Shown here piece after piece: positions 18,638-27,149 of a stretch of 64,000 nt of DNA. The notes under the pieces are model-generated. The model had not been told where the DNA came from and searched no databases. It saw only the letters and a list, made by a program, of their open reading frames with translations. Both the position numbers and the translations under genes were made by a program. The stretch's first letter is position 1. Each line of letters opens with the position of its first letter. Source of the stretch: Nocardiopsis alba DSM 43377 (GTDB lineage: Bacteria; Actinomycetota; Actinomycetes; Streptosporangiales; Streptosporangiaceae). The stretch lies in contig NZ_ANAC01000005.1 of the NCBI RefSeq assembly GCF_000341225.1, forward strand, positions 203,223 to 267,222. Reading direction: 5' to 3'.

Positions 18638-18913
18638 GCGTCTCGTGACCGTCCGGTGATCGCAACGTGAATCACACGCGTTCCCTTCAGTGCCCGTCGA
18701 TATTCCTCGACGCGCCGTGCGGGTTGCCACATCGAAATCCCTCGCCATGTCGTGTGGCTGTGGTACGTTCAAGGGGATTGTTAGTCGTTGAATTTCGCAG
18801 TTGGTGTCTTGCCCGCGGAGTTTGTGACCGGCGGGCGGTTTCTCATGGAGTCGGCTCGCGGCAATTTTCGGGCGTGAGTATGCGTCCGTGTACACCGAGC
18901 TGAAGGAGAGAAC
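18638..18913 (+). promoter_or_regulatory. Leader and promoter region of the cold-shock gene
   Basis: A 276-base gap with locally lower GC. It probably holds the csp promoter and a long 5' untranslated leader, as known for CspA-type genes. GAAGGAGAG just before 18914 is the ribosome site. I see no convincing hairpin ending the mannosidase operon. Confidence 0.4.
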
Positions 18914-19117
18914 ATGGCTCAGGGAACTGTGAAGTGGTTCAACGGCGAGAAGGGCTTCGGCTTCATCTCCCCCGACGACGGTGGCCCCGACGCCTTCGTT
19001 CACTACAGCGCCATCCAGGGCACGGGCTTCCGTAACCTGGAGGAGAACCAGCGCGTGGAGTTCGAGATCGTCGCCGGTACCCGCGGCCCGCAGGCCGAGA
19101 ACGTCGTCGCGATCTAA
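18914..19117 (+). CDS. Cold-shock protein (CspA family)
   Basis: A 67-residue single OB-fold nucleic-acid chaperone that binds single-stranded RNA/DNA and melts RNA secondary structure. RNP1 (KGFGFI, about 15-20) and RNP2 (DAFVHYSAI, about 27-35) are both present, and the length is exactly that of the actinobacterial CspA/ScoF group. It is preceded by GAAGGAGAG and stands alone between terminator-like structures. Actinomycetes carry several copies, so it need not be cold-induced. Confidence 0.95.
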   Translation: MAQGTVKWFNGEKGFGFISPDDGGPDAFVHYSAIQGTGFRNLEENQRVEFEIVAGTRGPQAENVVAI

Positions 19118-19171
19118 GACCGCATAGACGTGGTGTCGTCGCCCCCGTTCACGGGGGTGTGAACGTCACCT

Positions 19172-19208
19172 GAACACCCCCGGTGGGCACTGCCCGCCGG
19201 GGGTGTTC
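19172..19208 (+). terminator. Strong hairpin after csp
   Basis: GAACACCCCCGG pairs perfectly with CCGGGGGTGTTC, and the inner TGGGCA/TGCCCG nearly continues the stem. A smaller hairpin, CCCCCG-TTCA-CGGGGG, precedes it at 19142-19157. It lies 55 bases after the csp stop. Confidence 0.8.
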
Positions 19209-19454
19209 TCATGTTCGCTGGGGAGTGTTCTTCAGATGCTTTCGTTCGGCATCGGCGGAGCCGATCCTTGGCGAGCGGCAGCCGGGCGATCTCTCGCCAG
19301 ACGACGAGCGACGGTCAGCCCGGGGTTGGCCGGCCGAGTGATGTCGGCGCCGCGAGAGGAAGCCCGGCACCGTGTGAAGCACCGCGCGCGTCAGCGCGAC
19401 CGTTGAGGGTGGTGGCGGGCGACGGCGCGGGAGGAATGATCCGAAGAACACGAT
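19209..19454. other. Intergenic region with no recognised content
   Basis: Between the csp terminator and the end of glpD. Short open frames on both strands have no ribosome site or recognisable sequence. I see no RNA gene or repeat. Confidence 0.5.
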
Positions 19455-21023
19455 CTAGGACCTCAGCAGCGCGCGGGTGCGCTCACGCACCTCGGGGGTG
19501 TCCAGTCCGCGCACGGTCACGGTGGTGCGGCGACGCAGGGCGTCGTCGACGGTCACCGCCCACTCGTGGTCGCGGGCGAACACCACCTGCGCCCATACGT
19601 CCGGTCCGTCGGGGTGGATCCGCTCGCCCAGGGCCGGCTCGTCGCGCACCAGCGCGGCGATGTCCATGGCCAGGCTGCCGTAGTGCGAGGCCAGGTGCCG
19701 GGCGACCAGCGGGTCGAGCCGGGTGCCGGGCTCGCGGTCGGTGATCAGACGCTGGGCGACCGCGTCGGGGCTGGCCAGGCCGGGCAGCGGGACCGTCCGC
19801 AGCGGGTCGGCCATGTCCTCGCCCAGCGGGACCGAGGCCACCTTGCGCAGCTCCTCCAGGACCGTCCGGCCGATGTGCCGGTAGGTGGTCCACTTGCCGC
19901 CGGCGACCGAGAGCATGCCGCCCCGGCCCTGGGTGACCACGGTCTCCCGCTTGGCCGAACTGGTGTCTCCGGGTCCGCCGGGCAGCACGCGCAGGCCGGC
20001 GAAGGAGTAGGTCATGTGGTCGCGGTCGAGGTAAGGAGCGTCGATGCCCAGGGACGCCTCGGCCAGGATCTGGTCGATGTCGGTGGAGACCACGCCGACC
20101 TGGGCCGGGTCGCCCTCATAGGCCTCGTCCGTGGTGCCCAGCAGCAGGTGGCCCTCCCACGGGATGGCGAAGGAGACGCGGTACTTGTCCACGGGGATGG
20201 TGAGCGCGGCGCTCCACGGCTCCGGGGTGCGCAGCACCAGGTGGGCGCCCTTGGACAGCCGCACGCTGGGGTCGGCGCTCGGGTTCTCCATGCGACGCAG
20301 GTGGTCGACCCACGGGCCGGTCGCGTTGAGGACCAGCTTCGCGTCGATCCCGAACTCGTCGCCGGCGATCCGGTCGCGCAGGTCGGCCCCGGTGACCCGG
20401 CCGCGCGTGGTGCGCAGCGACCGGACCTCGGCGTGGTTGAGTACGACGGCGCCGGCGTCGACGGCGGCGCGCACCGTCATCACGGCCATGCGGCTGTCGT
20501 TCATCTGGTGGTCGCTGTAGGCGGCGACCGACTTCAGGCCGTCGGTGCGCAGGCCCGGGGCCAGGCGGGTGGCCTGGCGCGGGGAGAGCAGGCGTCCCAT
20601 GCCGTCGCCGAACGCCGACAGGGCCGAGTACAGGAAGACCCCGGCGCCCATCTTGGCGGCGCCGTGCGGGCCGTCGGAGTAGATCGGTACGAGGAAGGGC
20701 CGGTGGTTGACCAGGTGCGGGGCGACGTCGGCGGCGAGTGCGCGACGTTCCTTGTGGTTCTCGGCGACCAGTTTCACGTTTCCGGTCTGGAGGTAGCGCA
20801 GCCCGCCGTGGACGAGCTTGGAGGAGGCGCTGGAGGTGGCTCCGGCGAAGTCGCCGGCGTCGACCATGGCGACCCTCAGGCCGGCCTGGGTGGCGGTCCA
20901 GGCGATGGAGGTGCCCAGGATGCCGCCGCCGATGACGAGGAGGTCGAAGGTGCCCCGCGTGAGTTCCTCGCGTGTGCGTGCCCGGATCACGGGGGCGTCG
21001 CTGCGGTGGATGCTGGCGGTCAT
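19455..21023 (-). CDS. glpD: Glycerol-3-phosphate dehydrogenase (FAD, respiratory)
   Basis: Membrane-associated flavoenzyme of 522 residues that oxidises sn-glycerol 3-phosphate to dihydroxyacetone phosphate and passes electrons to quinone. The FAD-binding motif VIGGGILGTSIA is at residues 30-41. LVHGGLRYL and SVAGGKWTTYR are GlpD signatures, and the C-terminal DAO_C domain occupies the last 120 residues. The ATG at 21023 (MTASIHRSDAPV) follows GGAG and was chosen over a longer TTG/ATG-type extension that would overlap the promoter. A GylR-type operator overlaps the -10 box. It belongs to the glycerol regulon with glpF, glpK and gylR although an unrelated gene intervenes. Confidence 0.93.
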   Translation of the reverse strand: MTASIHRSDAPVIRARTREELTRGTFDLLVIGGGILGTSIAWTATQAGLRVAMVDAGDFAGATSSASSKLVHGGLRYLQTGNVKLVAENHKERRALAADVAPHLVNHRPFLVPIYSDGPHGAAKMGAGVFLYSALSAFGDGMGRLLSPRQATRLAPGLRTDGLKSVAAYSDHQMNDSRMAVMTVRAAVDAGAVVLNHAEVRSLRTTRGRVTGADLRDRIAGDEFGIDAKLVLNATGPWVDHLRRMENPSADPSVRLSKGAHLVLRTPEPWSAALTIPVDKYRVSFAIPWEGHLLLGTTDEAYEGDPAQVGVVSTDIDQILAEASLGIDAPYLDRDHMTYSFAGLRVLPGGPGDTSSAKRETVVTQGRGGMLSVAGGKWTTYRHIGRTVLEELRKVASVPLGEDMADPLRTVPLPGLASPDAVAQRLITDREPGTRLDPLVARHLASHYGSLAMDIAALVRDEPALGERIHPDGPDVWAQVVFARDHEWAVTVDDALRRRTTVTVRGLDTPEVRERTRALLRS

Positions 21024-21107
21024 GGCTGGTGCTCCGTCCGTAGGGGAGGGGTGGCGAGTGCCGCACGTACCTGAACGGACTCCACGTTTCAGGCTGGTGT
21101 CACCTGC

Positions 21108-21130
21108 ATAATACGACAATGCCGAACGCC
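21108..21130 (-). promoter_or_regulatory. glpD promoter with GylR-type operator
   Basis: Read on the minus strand, TATTAT (21113-21108) is a good -10 box 85 bases before glpD. It abuts TACGACAATGCCGAACGCC (21112-21130), which shares TACGACAWTG with sites before glpK and gylR. Binding there would block the promoter. Confidence 0.65.
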
Positions 21131-21245
21131 ACCCAAGGTCGGCCGTGTGTTGGCGGCGGCCTGCCGGGCATGGGGGTGAACATCACCATCGAAGGTGGTG
21201 CGGATGTGACTCCAGAGAACAGAGTGGTCTCAAGGTGTCACTGAT

Positions 21246-21259
21246 GTTCGGCATTGTCG
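21246..21259. promoter_or_regulatory. Second inverted copy of the glpD operator
   Basis: GTTCGGCATTGTCG is the exact reverse complement of 21114-21127, 14 of 14 bases, placed 132 bases away in opposite orientation. It may be an auxiliary operator for glpD (looping) or serve a plus-strand promoter leading to the XRE gene at 21450. Confidence 0.6.
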
Positions 21260-21449
21260 CATGGTGGAGGGGTCGAGAGGCTTCGTGAGAGGTCTCGTGC
21301 GGGGCGTATCGGGGAGAATGCCCGAAGTGTCCGACCAGGCCCGGGAATCCAGGGTTTTCGGAACGGGCCTTCCGCTTCCGCGAACGGATTCGCCTCCTGG
21401 ACTCCGGGTTCTGCCGATCACCCCCTCGGAAGGGGTTCCCGGATCTACG

Positions 21450-22304
21450 ATGAGCCCCATCATGGCCACTAGGTACTCACCCACGATCCGGCGCCGCCGA
21501 CTCTCCGCCGAACTCCGGAGGATCAGGCTCAAGGTCCGTAAGACCAGTGAAGAGGTCGCGGTCGCCGCCGGGATGTCCAGGTCCACCTACTCCAACATCG
21601 AGTCGGGGGTGAAGAAACGCCCGCGGGTCACCGAGGTCAAGGCGATCCTGGACGCCTGCGAGGTGCCGTCCGGACGAGAGTACGACGAGATCCTCGACCT
21701 GTGTCGACAATCCCTGGAGCGGGGGTGGTGGACCCGCTACCGCGACGTCCTGGCCCCGCGCTTCGTCGGCTTCGAGACCGAGGCGCGCGCGATCACCACC
21801 TGGCAGCCGATCATGATCCCCGGACTGCTCCAGGTGCCCGAGTACATGAGGGCCAACGCCCTGGCCTGTCTGGCCGGCCCTCAAGAGGTACGGCGGGCGA
21901 TCGACGCCCGCATGACACGCCAGCGCATCCTGGAGGACCAGGACCCGCCCGAGCTGTGGGCCATCTTCGACGAGGGCTCCCTCCTGCGGTTGAAGGACCA
22001 CCCCGAGACCAAACGCGCGCAGGTCGAACACCTGCTGAAGATGGTGAAGCGACCCAACATCACCGTGCAGATGACCCGGGCCGACAAACTCAACCCGGGC
22101 TCCGGCGGCTCCTGCGTGCTCCTGGAGTTCCCCGACACCATCGACCCCACCGTCGTCTACCTGGAGACCGCCACCGACGGCATCTACCTGGAGGAGCCCG
22201 ACGAGGTGGCGCGCTACCAGAACCTGCTCAACCACCTGCGGCTGGTGGCGCTGCGGCCGGGGGAGACCGAGGAGTACCTGCGCGAGGTCCACCTGGACCC
22301 GTGA
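21450..22304 (+). CDS. XRE family regulator with DUF5753 effector domain
   Basis: A 284-residue actinobacterial regulator. It has an N-terminal lambda-repressor-like helix-turn-helix (RRRRLSAELRRIRLKVRKTSEEVAVAA region, about 10-70) followed by the DUF5753 domain (PGLLQVPEYMRA near residue 115; LEFPDTIDPTVVYLETATDGIYLEE near residue 225). ATG 21450 is chosen for length; ATG 21462 is possible, and neither has an ideal ribosome site. Members usually sit beside a DUF397 gene and act with it in development or stress responses. No DUF397 gene is adjacent here, so this copy is an orphan inserted among glycerol genes. Its targets cannot be inferred. Confidence 0.85.
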   Translation: MSPIMATRYSPTIRRRRLSAELRRIRLKVRKTSEEVAVAAGMSRSTYSNIESGVKKRPRVTEVKAILDACEVPSGREYDEILDLCRQSLERGWWTRYRDVLAPRFVGFETEARAITTWQPIMIPGLLQVPEYMRANALACLAGPQEVRRAIDARMTRQRILEDQDPPELWAIFDEGSLLRLKDHPETKRAQVEHLLKMVKRPNITVQMTRADKLNPGSGGSCVLLEFPDTIDPTVVYLETATDGIYLEEPDEVARYQNLLNHLRLVALRPGETEEYLREVHLDP

Positions 22305-22331
22305 AGAGGTTCGGGAACGGTGCCGCGAACG

Positions 22332-22369
22332 CCGAAGGGGCGTCCGGCCACCGCCGGACGCCCCTTCGG
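22332..22369. terminator. Perfect 17-bp hairpin between convergent XRE gene and glpF
   Basis: CCGAAGGGGCGTCCGGC pairs base for base with its complement 22353-22369 across a CACC loop. It lies in the 80-base gap between convergent stop codons and should end transcription from both sides. Confidence 0.85.
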
Positions 22370-22384
22370 ACGAGGACCTGGTGC

Positions 22385-23134
22385 TCAGGCGCCGAAGTTG
22401 GTGAGCTTCCAGATGAAGGCGCCGATCACGCCGCCGATGATCGGACCCACGACCGGGATCCAGGCGTAGCCCCAGTCCGAGGAGCCCTTGCCCGGGATCG
22501 GCAGCAGCGCGTGCGCGATACGCGGACCCAGGTCACGGGCCGGGTTGATGGCGTACCCGGTGGGACCACCGAGGGACAGACCGATCGCGAGGATCAGCAG
22601 ACCGACGATCAGCGGCGAGAACCCCATGGCGAACAGCGCCGACAGGTCGGCGTCGCCGGCCGACACCGCACCGGCGTTCTCGCCGATGCCGAGGATGCCC
22701 AGGAGCAGCATCGCGGTACCGATGATCTCCGTGGTCAGGTTGGCGATCGGGTTGCGCACGCCCGGCGCGGTGCTGAAGACGCCCAGCTTGGCCTCGGGGT
22801 CCTCGGTGGGCTTCCAGTGCGCGTAGTAGGCCAGGAAGACGAGGCAGGCGCCGACGAAGGCACCGGCCATCTGCGCGGCGATGTAGCCGGGCACCTGCGA
22901 CCACGGGAACTCGCCGATGCTGGCCAGACCGATCGTGACGGCCGGGTTGATGTGGCCGCCGCTGATGGCGCCGACGACGTAGACGGCCATCGCGACCGCC
23001 ATACCCCAGCCGAACGTCACCACGATCCAGCCCCCGTTGAGGGCCTTGGAGCGTGCCAGGGAGACACCGGCGACGACACCGCCGCCGAGAAGGATCAGGA
23101 TCGCCGTTCCGAGGAACTCTGCCAGATAGACCAT
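22385..23134 (-). CDS. glpF: Glycerol facilitator (aquaglyceroporin)
   Basis: MIP-family channel of 249 residues with six membrane spans and two half-helices that lets glycerol diffuse into the cell. The two pore motifs are HINPAV (N63-A65) and INPARD (N197-D201). The aspartate after the second NPAR is the usual mark of glycerol-conducting members. The long loop between them (WKPTEDPEAKLGVF) is typical of GlpF. It is transcribed after glpK with a 221-base gap containing hairpins. Phosphorylation of the incoming glycerol by GlpK traps it. Confidence 0.94.
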   Translation of the reverse strand: MVYLAEFLGTAILILLGGGVVAGVSLARSKALNGGWIVVTFGWGMAVAMAVYVVGAISGGHINPAVTIGLASIGEFPWSQVPGYIAAQMAGAFVGACLVFLAYYAHWKPTEDPEAKLGVFSTAPGVRNPIANLTTEIIGTAMLLLGILGIGENAGAVSAGDADLSALFAMGFSPLIVGLLILAIGLSLGGPTGYAINPARDLGPRIAHALLPIPGKGSSDWGYAWIPVVGPIIGGVIGAFIWKLTNFGA

Positions 23135-23233
23135 GGGGACCTCCGCCCCCTACGGGGCAGCCGGGTCACGGGTGGGCCCGTACCGCGAGCGGGGTCCGGT
23201 CGGGCCTCGCCGTCACGTGGACGTTGTCGGGCG

Positions 23234-23278
23234 CACCCGTCACGGGTGGACGGGGTCGGGCACCCGTCGGGGGTGCCC
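23234..23278 (-). terminator. Hairpins between glpK and glpF
   Basis: Two adjacent inverted repeats lie in the 221-base gap: CACCCGT-C-ACGGGTG (23234-23248) and GGGCACCC-GTCGG-GGGTGCCC (23258-23278). They could attenuate read-through from glpK into glpF, or mark separate transcription of glpF. Confidence 0.45.
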
Positions 23279-23355
23279 CGAACCGTGTTCCGAGACCCCC
23301 GGTGGTCGTCCGGGAGCCCCGGGACACGGTCGTGTGCGGGGTGGTGGGGCGGTGG

Positions 23356-24855
23356 TTACGCCTGGTCCTCGTGCTCCACCCAGTCGAGGGTGCGGCGCAC
23401 GGCCTTGTTCCAGTTGTGGTACTCGCGGTCGCGGACCTCGGCCGGCATCTTCGGGTTCCACTCGGCGGCCTTGTGCCAGTTGGCCCGCAGGGTCTCGATG
23501 TCGGGCCAGTAGCCCACGGCCAGACCGGCGGCGTAGGCGGCGCCCAGACAGGTGGTCTCGGCGACCATCGGCCGGACGACCTCGGCGTCGAGCACGTCGG
23601 ACAGGATCTGCATGAGCAGGTTGTCCGCGGTCATGCCGCCGTCGACCTTGAGCGTGGTCAGGTCGATCCGAGCGTCGGCGTTCATCGCGTCGACGACCTC
23701 GCGGGTCTGCCAGGCCGAGGCCTCCAGGACCGCGCGGGCGATGTGGCCCTTGTTCACGTAGCCGGTCAGACCGGCGATGACGCCTCGGGCGTCGCTGCGC
23801 CAGTGCGGGGCGAACAGGCCGGAGAAGGCCGGGACGATGTAGCAGCCGCCGTTGTCGTCGACCGTGCGCGCCAGCGTCTCGATCTCCGGGGCGCTGCTGA
23901 TCAGACCGAGGTTGTCGCGCAGCCACTGCACCAGCGAACCGGTGACCGCGATGGAGCCCTCCAGGGCGTACACGGCGGGGGCGTCGCCGATCTTGTAGCC
24001 CAGGGTGGTGAGGAGGCCGTTGTTGGAGGTGACGGGCTCGGTGCCGGTGTTCATCACCAGGAAGGTGCCGGTGCCGTAGGTGCCCTTGACGTCGCCCGGG
24101 TCGAAGCAGGTCTGGCCGAACAGCGCCGCGTGCTGGTCGCCGAGCGAGGAGGCGACCGGGACCCCGGCCAGGTAGCCGTTCGACTCGCCGTAGACCTCGG
24201 AGGAGGAACGGATCTCGGGGAGCAGGCTCCTCGGGATGTCCATGGCGGCCAGGATCTCCTCGTCCCAGGCCAGCGTCTCCAGGTTCATCAGCATGGTGCG
24301 GCTGGCGTTGGTCACGTCGGTGACGTGCCGGCCGGTCATCTTCCAGATGAGCCAGGTGTCCATGGTGCCGAACATCAGCTCGCCGCGGTCGGCGCGCTCG
24401 CGGACGCCCTTGACGTTGTCGAGCAGCCAGCGGATCTTGGGGCCGGAGAAGTAGGTGGCCAGCGGCAGGCCGCACTTGGCGCGGAAGCGGTCCTGGCCGC
24501 CCTCGGCGCCCAGTTCGCGGACCAGGTCGTCGGTGCGGGTGTCCTGCCAGACGATCGCGTTGTAGACGGGCTCGCCGGTCTCGCGGTCCCAGAGCAGGGT
24601 GGTCTCACGCTGGTTGGTGATACCGATGGCGGCGATCTGGTCGGGGGTGATGTCGCTCTTGCGGAGCGAGTCCTGCACCACCGCCTCGACGTTGGTCCAG
24701 ATCTCCAGGGCATCGTGTTCGACCCACCCCGGCTTGGGGAAGATCTGTCGGTGCTCGCGTTGATCCACCGAGACGATGCGACCGTCCCGGTCGAAGAGGA
24801 TGCAGCGACTCGACGTGGTTCCCTGGTCGATCGCGGCGACGTACTGCTGGCTCAT
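23356..24855 (-). CDS. glpK: Glycerol kinase
   Basis: FGGY-family kinase of 499 residues that phosphorylates glycerol to sn-glycerol 3-phosphate. The N-terminal phosphate-binding motif [16 protein letters not shown] (8-23) and the C-terminal FGGY signature region around [17 protein letters not shown] (near residue 405) are clear. The substrate residues of [16 protein letters not shown] (about 82) and the KGTYGTGTF loop (about 263) match GlpK. The start at 24855 is supported by GAAGGCGAGA upstream on the minus strand. A palindromic GylR-type operator lies 77 bases before it. Confidence 0.96.
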   Translation of the reverse strand: MSQQYVAAIDQGTTSSRCILFDRDGRIVSVDQREHRQIFPKPGWVEHDALEIWTNVEAVVQDSLRKSDITPDQIAAIGITNQRETTLLWDRETGEPVYNAIVWQDTRTDDLVRELGAEGGQDRFRAKCGLPLATYFSGPKIRWLLDNVKGVRERADRGELMFGTMDTWLIWKMTGRHVTDVTNASRTMLMNLETLAWDEEILAAMDIPRSLLPEIRSSSEVYGESNGYLAGVPVASSLGDQHAALFGQTCFDPGDVKGTYGTGTFLVMNTGTEPVTSNNGLLTTLGYKIGDAPAVYALEGSIAVTGSLVQWLRDNLGLISSAPEIETLARTVDDNGGCYIVPAFSGLFAPHWRSDARGVIAGLTGYVNKGHIARAVLEASAWQTREVVDAMNADARIDLTTLKVDGGMTADNLLMQILSDVLDAEVVRPMVAETTCLGAAYAAGLAVGYWPDIETLRANWHKAAEWNPKMPAEVRDREYHNWNKAVRRTLDWVEHEDQA

Positions 24856-24931
24856 CGGTCTCGCCTTCAGGTGACGTGTCTGGGGACGGGGGGTTGTACA
24901 CAGCGTGGTGGGCGGTATTCACCGCACGATG

Positions 24932-24948
24932 TACGACATTGACGTATG
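24932..24948 (-). promoter_or_regulatory. GylR-type operator before glpK
   Basis: TACGACATTGACGTA (24932-24946) is a 15-base palindrome with one mismatched pair and shares TACGACAWTG with the glpD and gylR sites. It lies in the AT-rich part of the glpK upstream region. Confidence 0.65.
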
Positions 24949-25020
24949 AATAGGCGTTAGTTTCGACTGTTCTTCCTGTTCATGTCAAGAGCGTGTGACG
25001 CAATCGTGTCGCCTGGATCA

Positions 25021-25051
25021 CACTCCCTTGGCCCACTGTCTCAAGGGAGTG
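25021..25051. terminator. 10-bp hairpin between gylR and glpK
   Basis: CACTCCCTTG pairs perfectly with CAAGGGAGTG across an 11-base loop. It lies about 165 bases upstream of the glpK start and 80 bases after the gylR stop. Confidence 0.6.
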
Positions 25052-25065
25052 CGGGCACGCGAAGA

Positions 25066-25104
25066 GCACCACTCCGGGCATGGCCCCGAGGTGGTGCGGG
25101 TTTT
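25066..25104. terminator. Imperfect hairpin after gylR with a T-run on the plus strand
   Basis: GCACCACTCCGGG pairs with CCCCGAGGTGGTGC and is followed by GGGTTTT on the plus strand. It is the structure nearest the end of gylR. Together with the next hairpin it probably insulates glpK from gylR transcription. Confidence 0.5.
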
Positions 25105-25130
25105 GCGTCGACGAACCCTTCGGCGGAGGG

Positions 25131-25919
25131 TCAGTAGGGAGTGGCGCCGAGGTCGCGGGAGACGGCGCGGGCGGCGTCGCGCACGTACGAGACCTGCTCC
25201 ATGTCGGGGTTCCCGGAGGCGTCGCGCAGCCGCTCGACCGCGCCGCGCACCCCGATCGCGCCCACGGTGACCCCGCGTCGGTCGCGGATCGGCGCGGCGA
25301 TCGACACCTCGCCGTCGACCAGTTCCTCGGCCTCCCAGCCCCAGCCGTTCTCCCGGATCCCGTCCAGCTGCCGCTCCACGGCCGCCATCGACGTCACCGT
25401 GTGCCGGGTGAAGGAGGTGAGCTCCACGGGGGCGTCGGTCTCCACCGAGGAGACCTCCTCCGGGACCGCCAAGGGGTCGAAGGCCATCAGGACCTTGCCC
25501 AACGCCGTCGCGTGCAGGGGCAGCAGGGTGCCCACGTCCAGGGTCTGGCGGGTGGAATCGGGGCGGAAGACGTGGTGCACCACCAGGACCTGGTGCTTGT
25601 GCAGTGTGCCGATCCGCACACTCTCACCGCTCCGGGAGGCGAGGGTGTCCGCCCAGTTCAGGGCGCGGGTGCGCAGTTCGTTGCCGTCCAGGTAACGGGT
25701 GCCCAGGCTCAGCATGCCCCCGCCCAACCGGTAGCGGCCCGACTCGGGGTCCTGCTCCACGAACCCCACGTGCTGGAGGGTGCGCAGGATGCCCAGGACC
25801 GTGCCCTTGGGCAGTTCCAGGGAGCGTGAGATCTCGGCCAGGCTCAGTCCCCGGGCGCCACTGGCCAGGAGCCGCAGGATCGCGGCGGCGCGTTCGATGG
25901 ACTGGATTCTTCCCGGCAT
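25131..25919 (-). CDS. gylR: IclR family regulator of glycerol catabolism (GylR-like)
   Basis: A 262-residue IclR-type repressor. The N-terminal winged helix-turn-helix is RIQSIERAAAILRLLA...LSLAEISRSLELPKGTVLGILRTL (3-60), and the C-terminal effector-binding domain has ATALGKVLMAF and the closing VGAIGVRG. The start ATG at 25919 was preferred over a GTG 42 bases earlier, because the longer form would place codons over the operator. It resembles Streptomyces GylR, the glycerol-3-phosphate-responsive repressor of the gyl operon, and lies beside glpK. A matching operator 22 bases before its start suggests autoregulation. Confidence 0.9.
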   Translation of the reverse strand: MPGRIQSIERAAAILRLLASGARGLSLAEISRSLELPKGTVLGILRTLQHVGFVEQDPESGRYRLGGGMLSLGTRYLDGNELRTRALNWADTLASRSGESVRIGTLHKHQVLVVHHVFRPDSTRQTLDVGTLLPLHATALGKVLMAFDPLAVPEEVSSVETDAPVELTSFTRHTVTSMAAVERQLDGIRENGWGWEAEELVDGEVSIAAPIRDRRGVTVGAIGVRGAVERLRDASGNPDMEQVSYVRDAARAVSRDLGATPY

Positions 25920-25940
25920 TGCGGTGCTACCACTCTCTAG

Positions 25941-25955
25941 TACGACAATGTCATA
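25941..25955 (-). promoter_or_regulatory. Autoregulatory operator of gylR
   Basis: TACGACAATGTCATA is a 15-base near-palindrome (GACAATGTC core) matching the sites before glpK and glpD. It lies 22 bases upstream of the gylR start. Confidence 0.65.
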
Positions 25956-26069
25956 CGCCAAATGCTACTACGCGATGTGACGCTCGACACCGATCGGATC
26001 CCGGGGCCCACGCGCGTACGGCGAAGTCTACCGACGGGTCACCGCCCTGACCTGGGCTCTCGCCCGTCG

Positions 26070-27074
26070 TCACAACCGGGACACGGCGCGGGCGATCGCC
26101 TCGGCGGCCTTCTCGACGTCGCTGTCGGTGACCTCCAGGCTCAGCACCATCCGGATCCGATCGCCGCCGCCCAGCGCGCGCACGCCCTCCTCGGCGAAGG
26201 CCTCCGCGTAACGCGCGGCCTCGCCCTCGGCGGTGGTCAGCAGCACCATGTTGGTCCGCGCCACCGCCTCCAGCCCCGGCAGGTCGCTCAGCCGCTCGGC
26301 CAACACGGCGGCCCGCGCGTGGTCCTCCGCCAGCCGCTCACGGTGGTGGCGCAGCGCGTGCAGGGCACCCGCCGCGATGATCCCCGCCTGGCGCATCCCC
26401 GCGCCCAACAGCTTGCGGCCCCGCCGGGCCCGACGGATCGTGTCCACGTCGCCCACCAGGGCCGACCCCACCGGGGCGCCCAGGCCCTTGGAGAAGCACA
26501 CCGACACCGTGTCGAAGCCCTCCGCCACCCGGGCCGGGTCCACCCCCAGCTCGATGGCGGCGTTCCACAGCCGGGCCCCGTCCAGATGGGCGAGCAGACC
26601 GTGTTCATGGGCGAAGTCCGTCACCCGACGCTGCTCCTCCAGCGGCACGACCCGGCCGGTGAAGGTGTTCTCCAGCCACAACAACGCCGGGTCGGCCCGG
26701 TGCACGTCGCCCAGGCCGGTGATCCACTTCTCCAGCAGCTCCTGCGGCGGGAACGGGTCACCCGAGTACAGGCGGGGGAGCACACGGGACAGGACCACGG
26801 CCGCGCCCTGCTCGTCGCCGATCAGATGGTGGTGTTCGTGCGCCCACACCTCCTCGCCGCTGCGGGTCGACACGTACAGTCCCAACTGGTTGGCCATGTG
26901 GCCGGAGGGGACGTACAGGGCGGCCTCCCGGCCCAGCAGGGCGGCCGTCTCCTCCTCCAGCGCGCGGACCGTGGGGTCCTCGCCCCACACGTCGTCACCG
27001 ACCTCCGCGCTCGCCATCGCCCGGCGCATCTCCTCGGTCGGGCGGGTCAGGGTGTCCGAACGCAGGTCGATCAT
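26070..27074 (-). CDS. ltaE: Low-specificity L-threonine aldolase
   Basis: PLP enzyme of fold type I, 334 residues, that cleaves L-threonine or L-allo-threonine to glycine and acetaldehyde. The N-terminal [20 protein letters not shown] and [11 protein letters not shown] are hallmarks of the family. The aspartate of [10 protein letters not shown] (D165) binds the pyridine nitrogen, and Lys196 in [12 protein letters not shown] forms the Schiff base. The length is normal. It stands alone between gylR and the PfpI-like gene on the same strand, with no obvious shared pathway. Confidence 0.94.
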   Translation of the reverse strand: MIDLRSDTLTRPTEEMRRAMASAEVGDDVWGEDPTVRALEEETAALLGREAALYVPSGHMANQLGLYVSTRSGEEVWAHEHHHLIGDEQGAAVVLSRVLPRLYSGDPFPPQELLEKWITGLGDVHRADPALLWLENTFTGRVVPLEEQRRVTDFAHEHGLLAHLDGARLWNAAIELGVDPARVAEGFDTVSVCFSKGLGAPVGSALVGDVDTIRRARRGRKLLGAGMRQAGIIAAGALHALRHHRERLAEDHARAAVLAERLSDLPGLEAVARTNMVLLTTAEGEAARYAEAFAEEGVRALGGGDRIRMVLSLEVTDSDVEKAAEAIARAVSRL

Positions 27075-27149
27075 GGGTGCTCCCGAGTGGTGAAGGGGAC
27101 GTCGGCACGACGATACTGCGCGCGGGTCCCCGGACGGGAGGCCGGGAGG

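Noticed and set aside
26076..27093. Plus-strand frames opposite ltaE
   Set aside because: Serine/arginine-rich shadow translations with no ribosome sites. The minus-strand aldolase has full active-site motifs.
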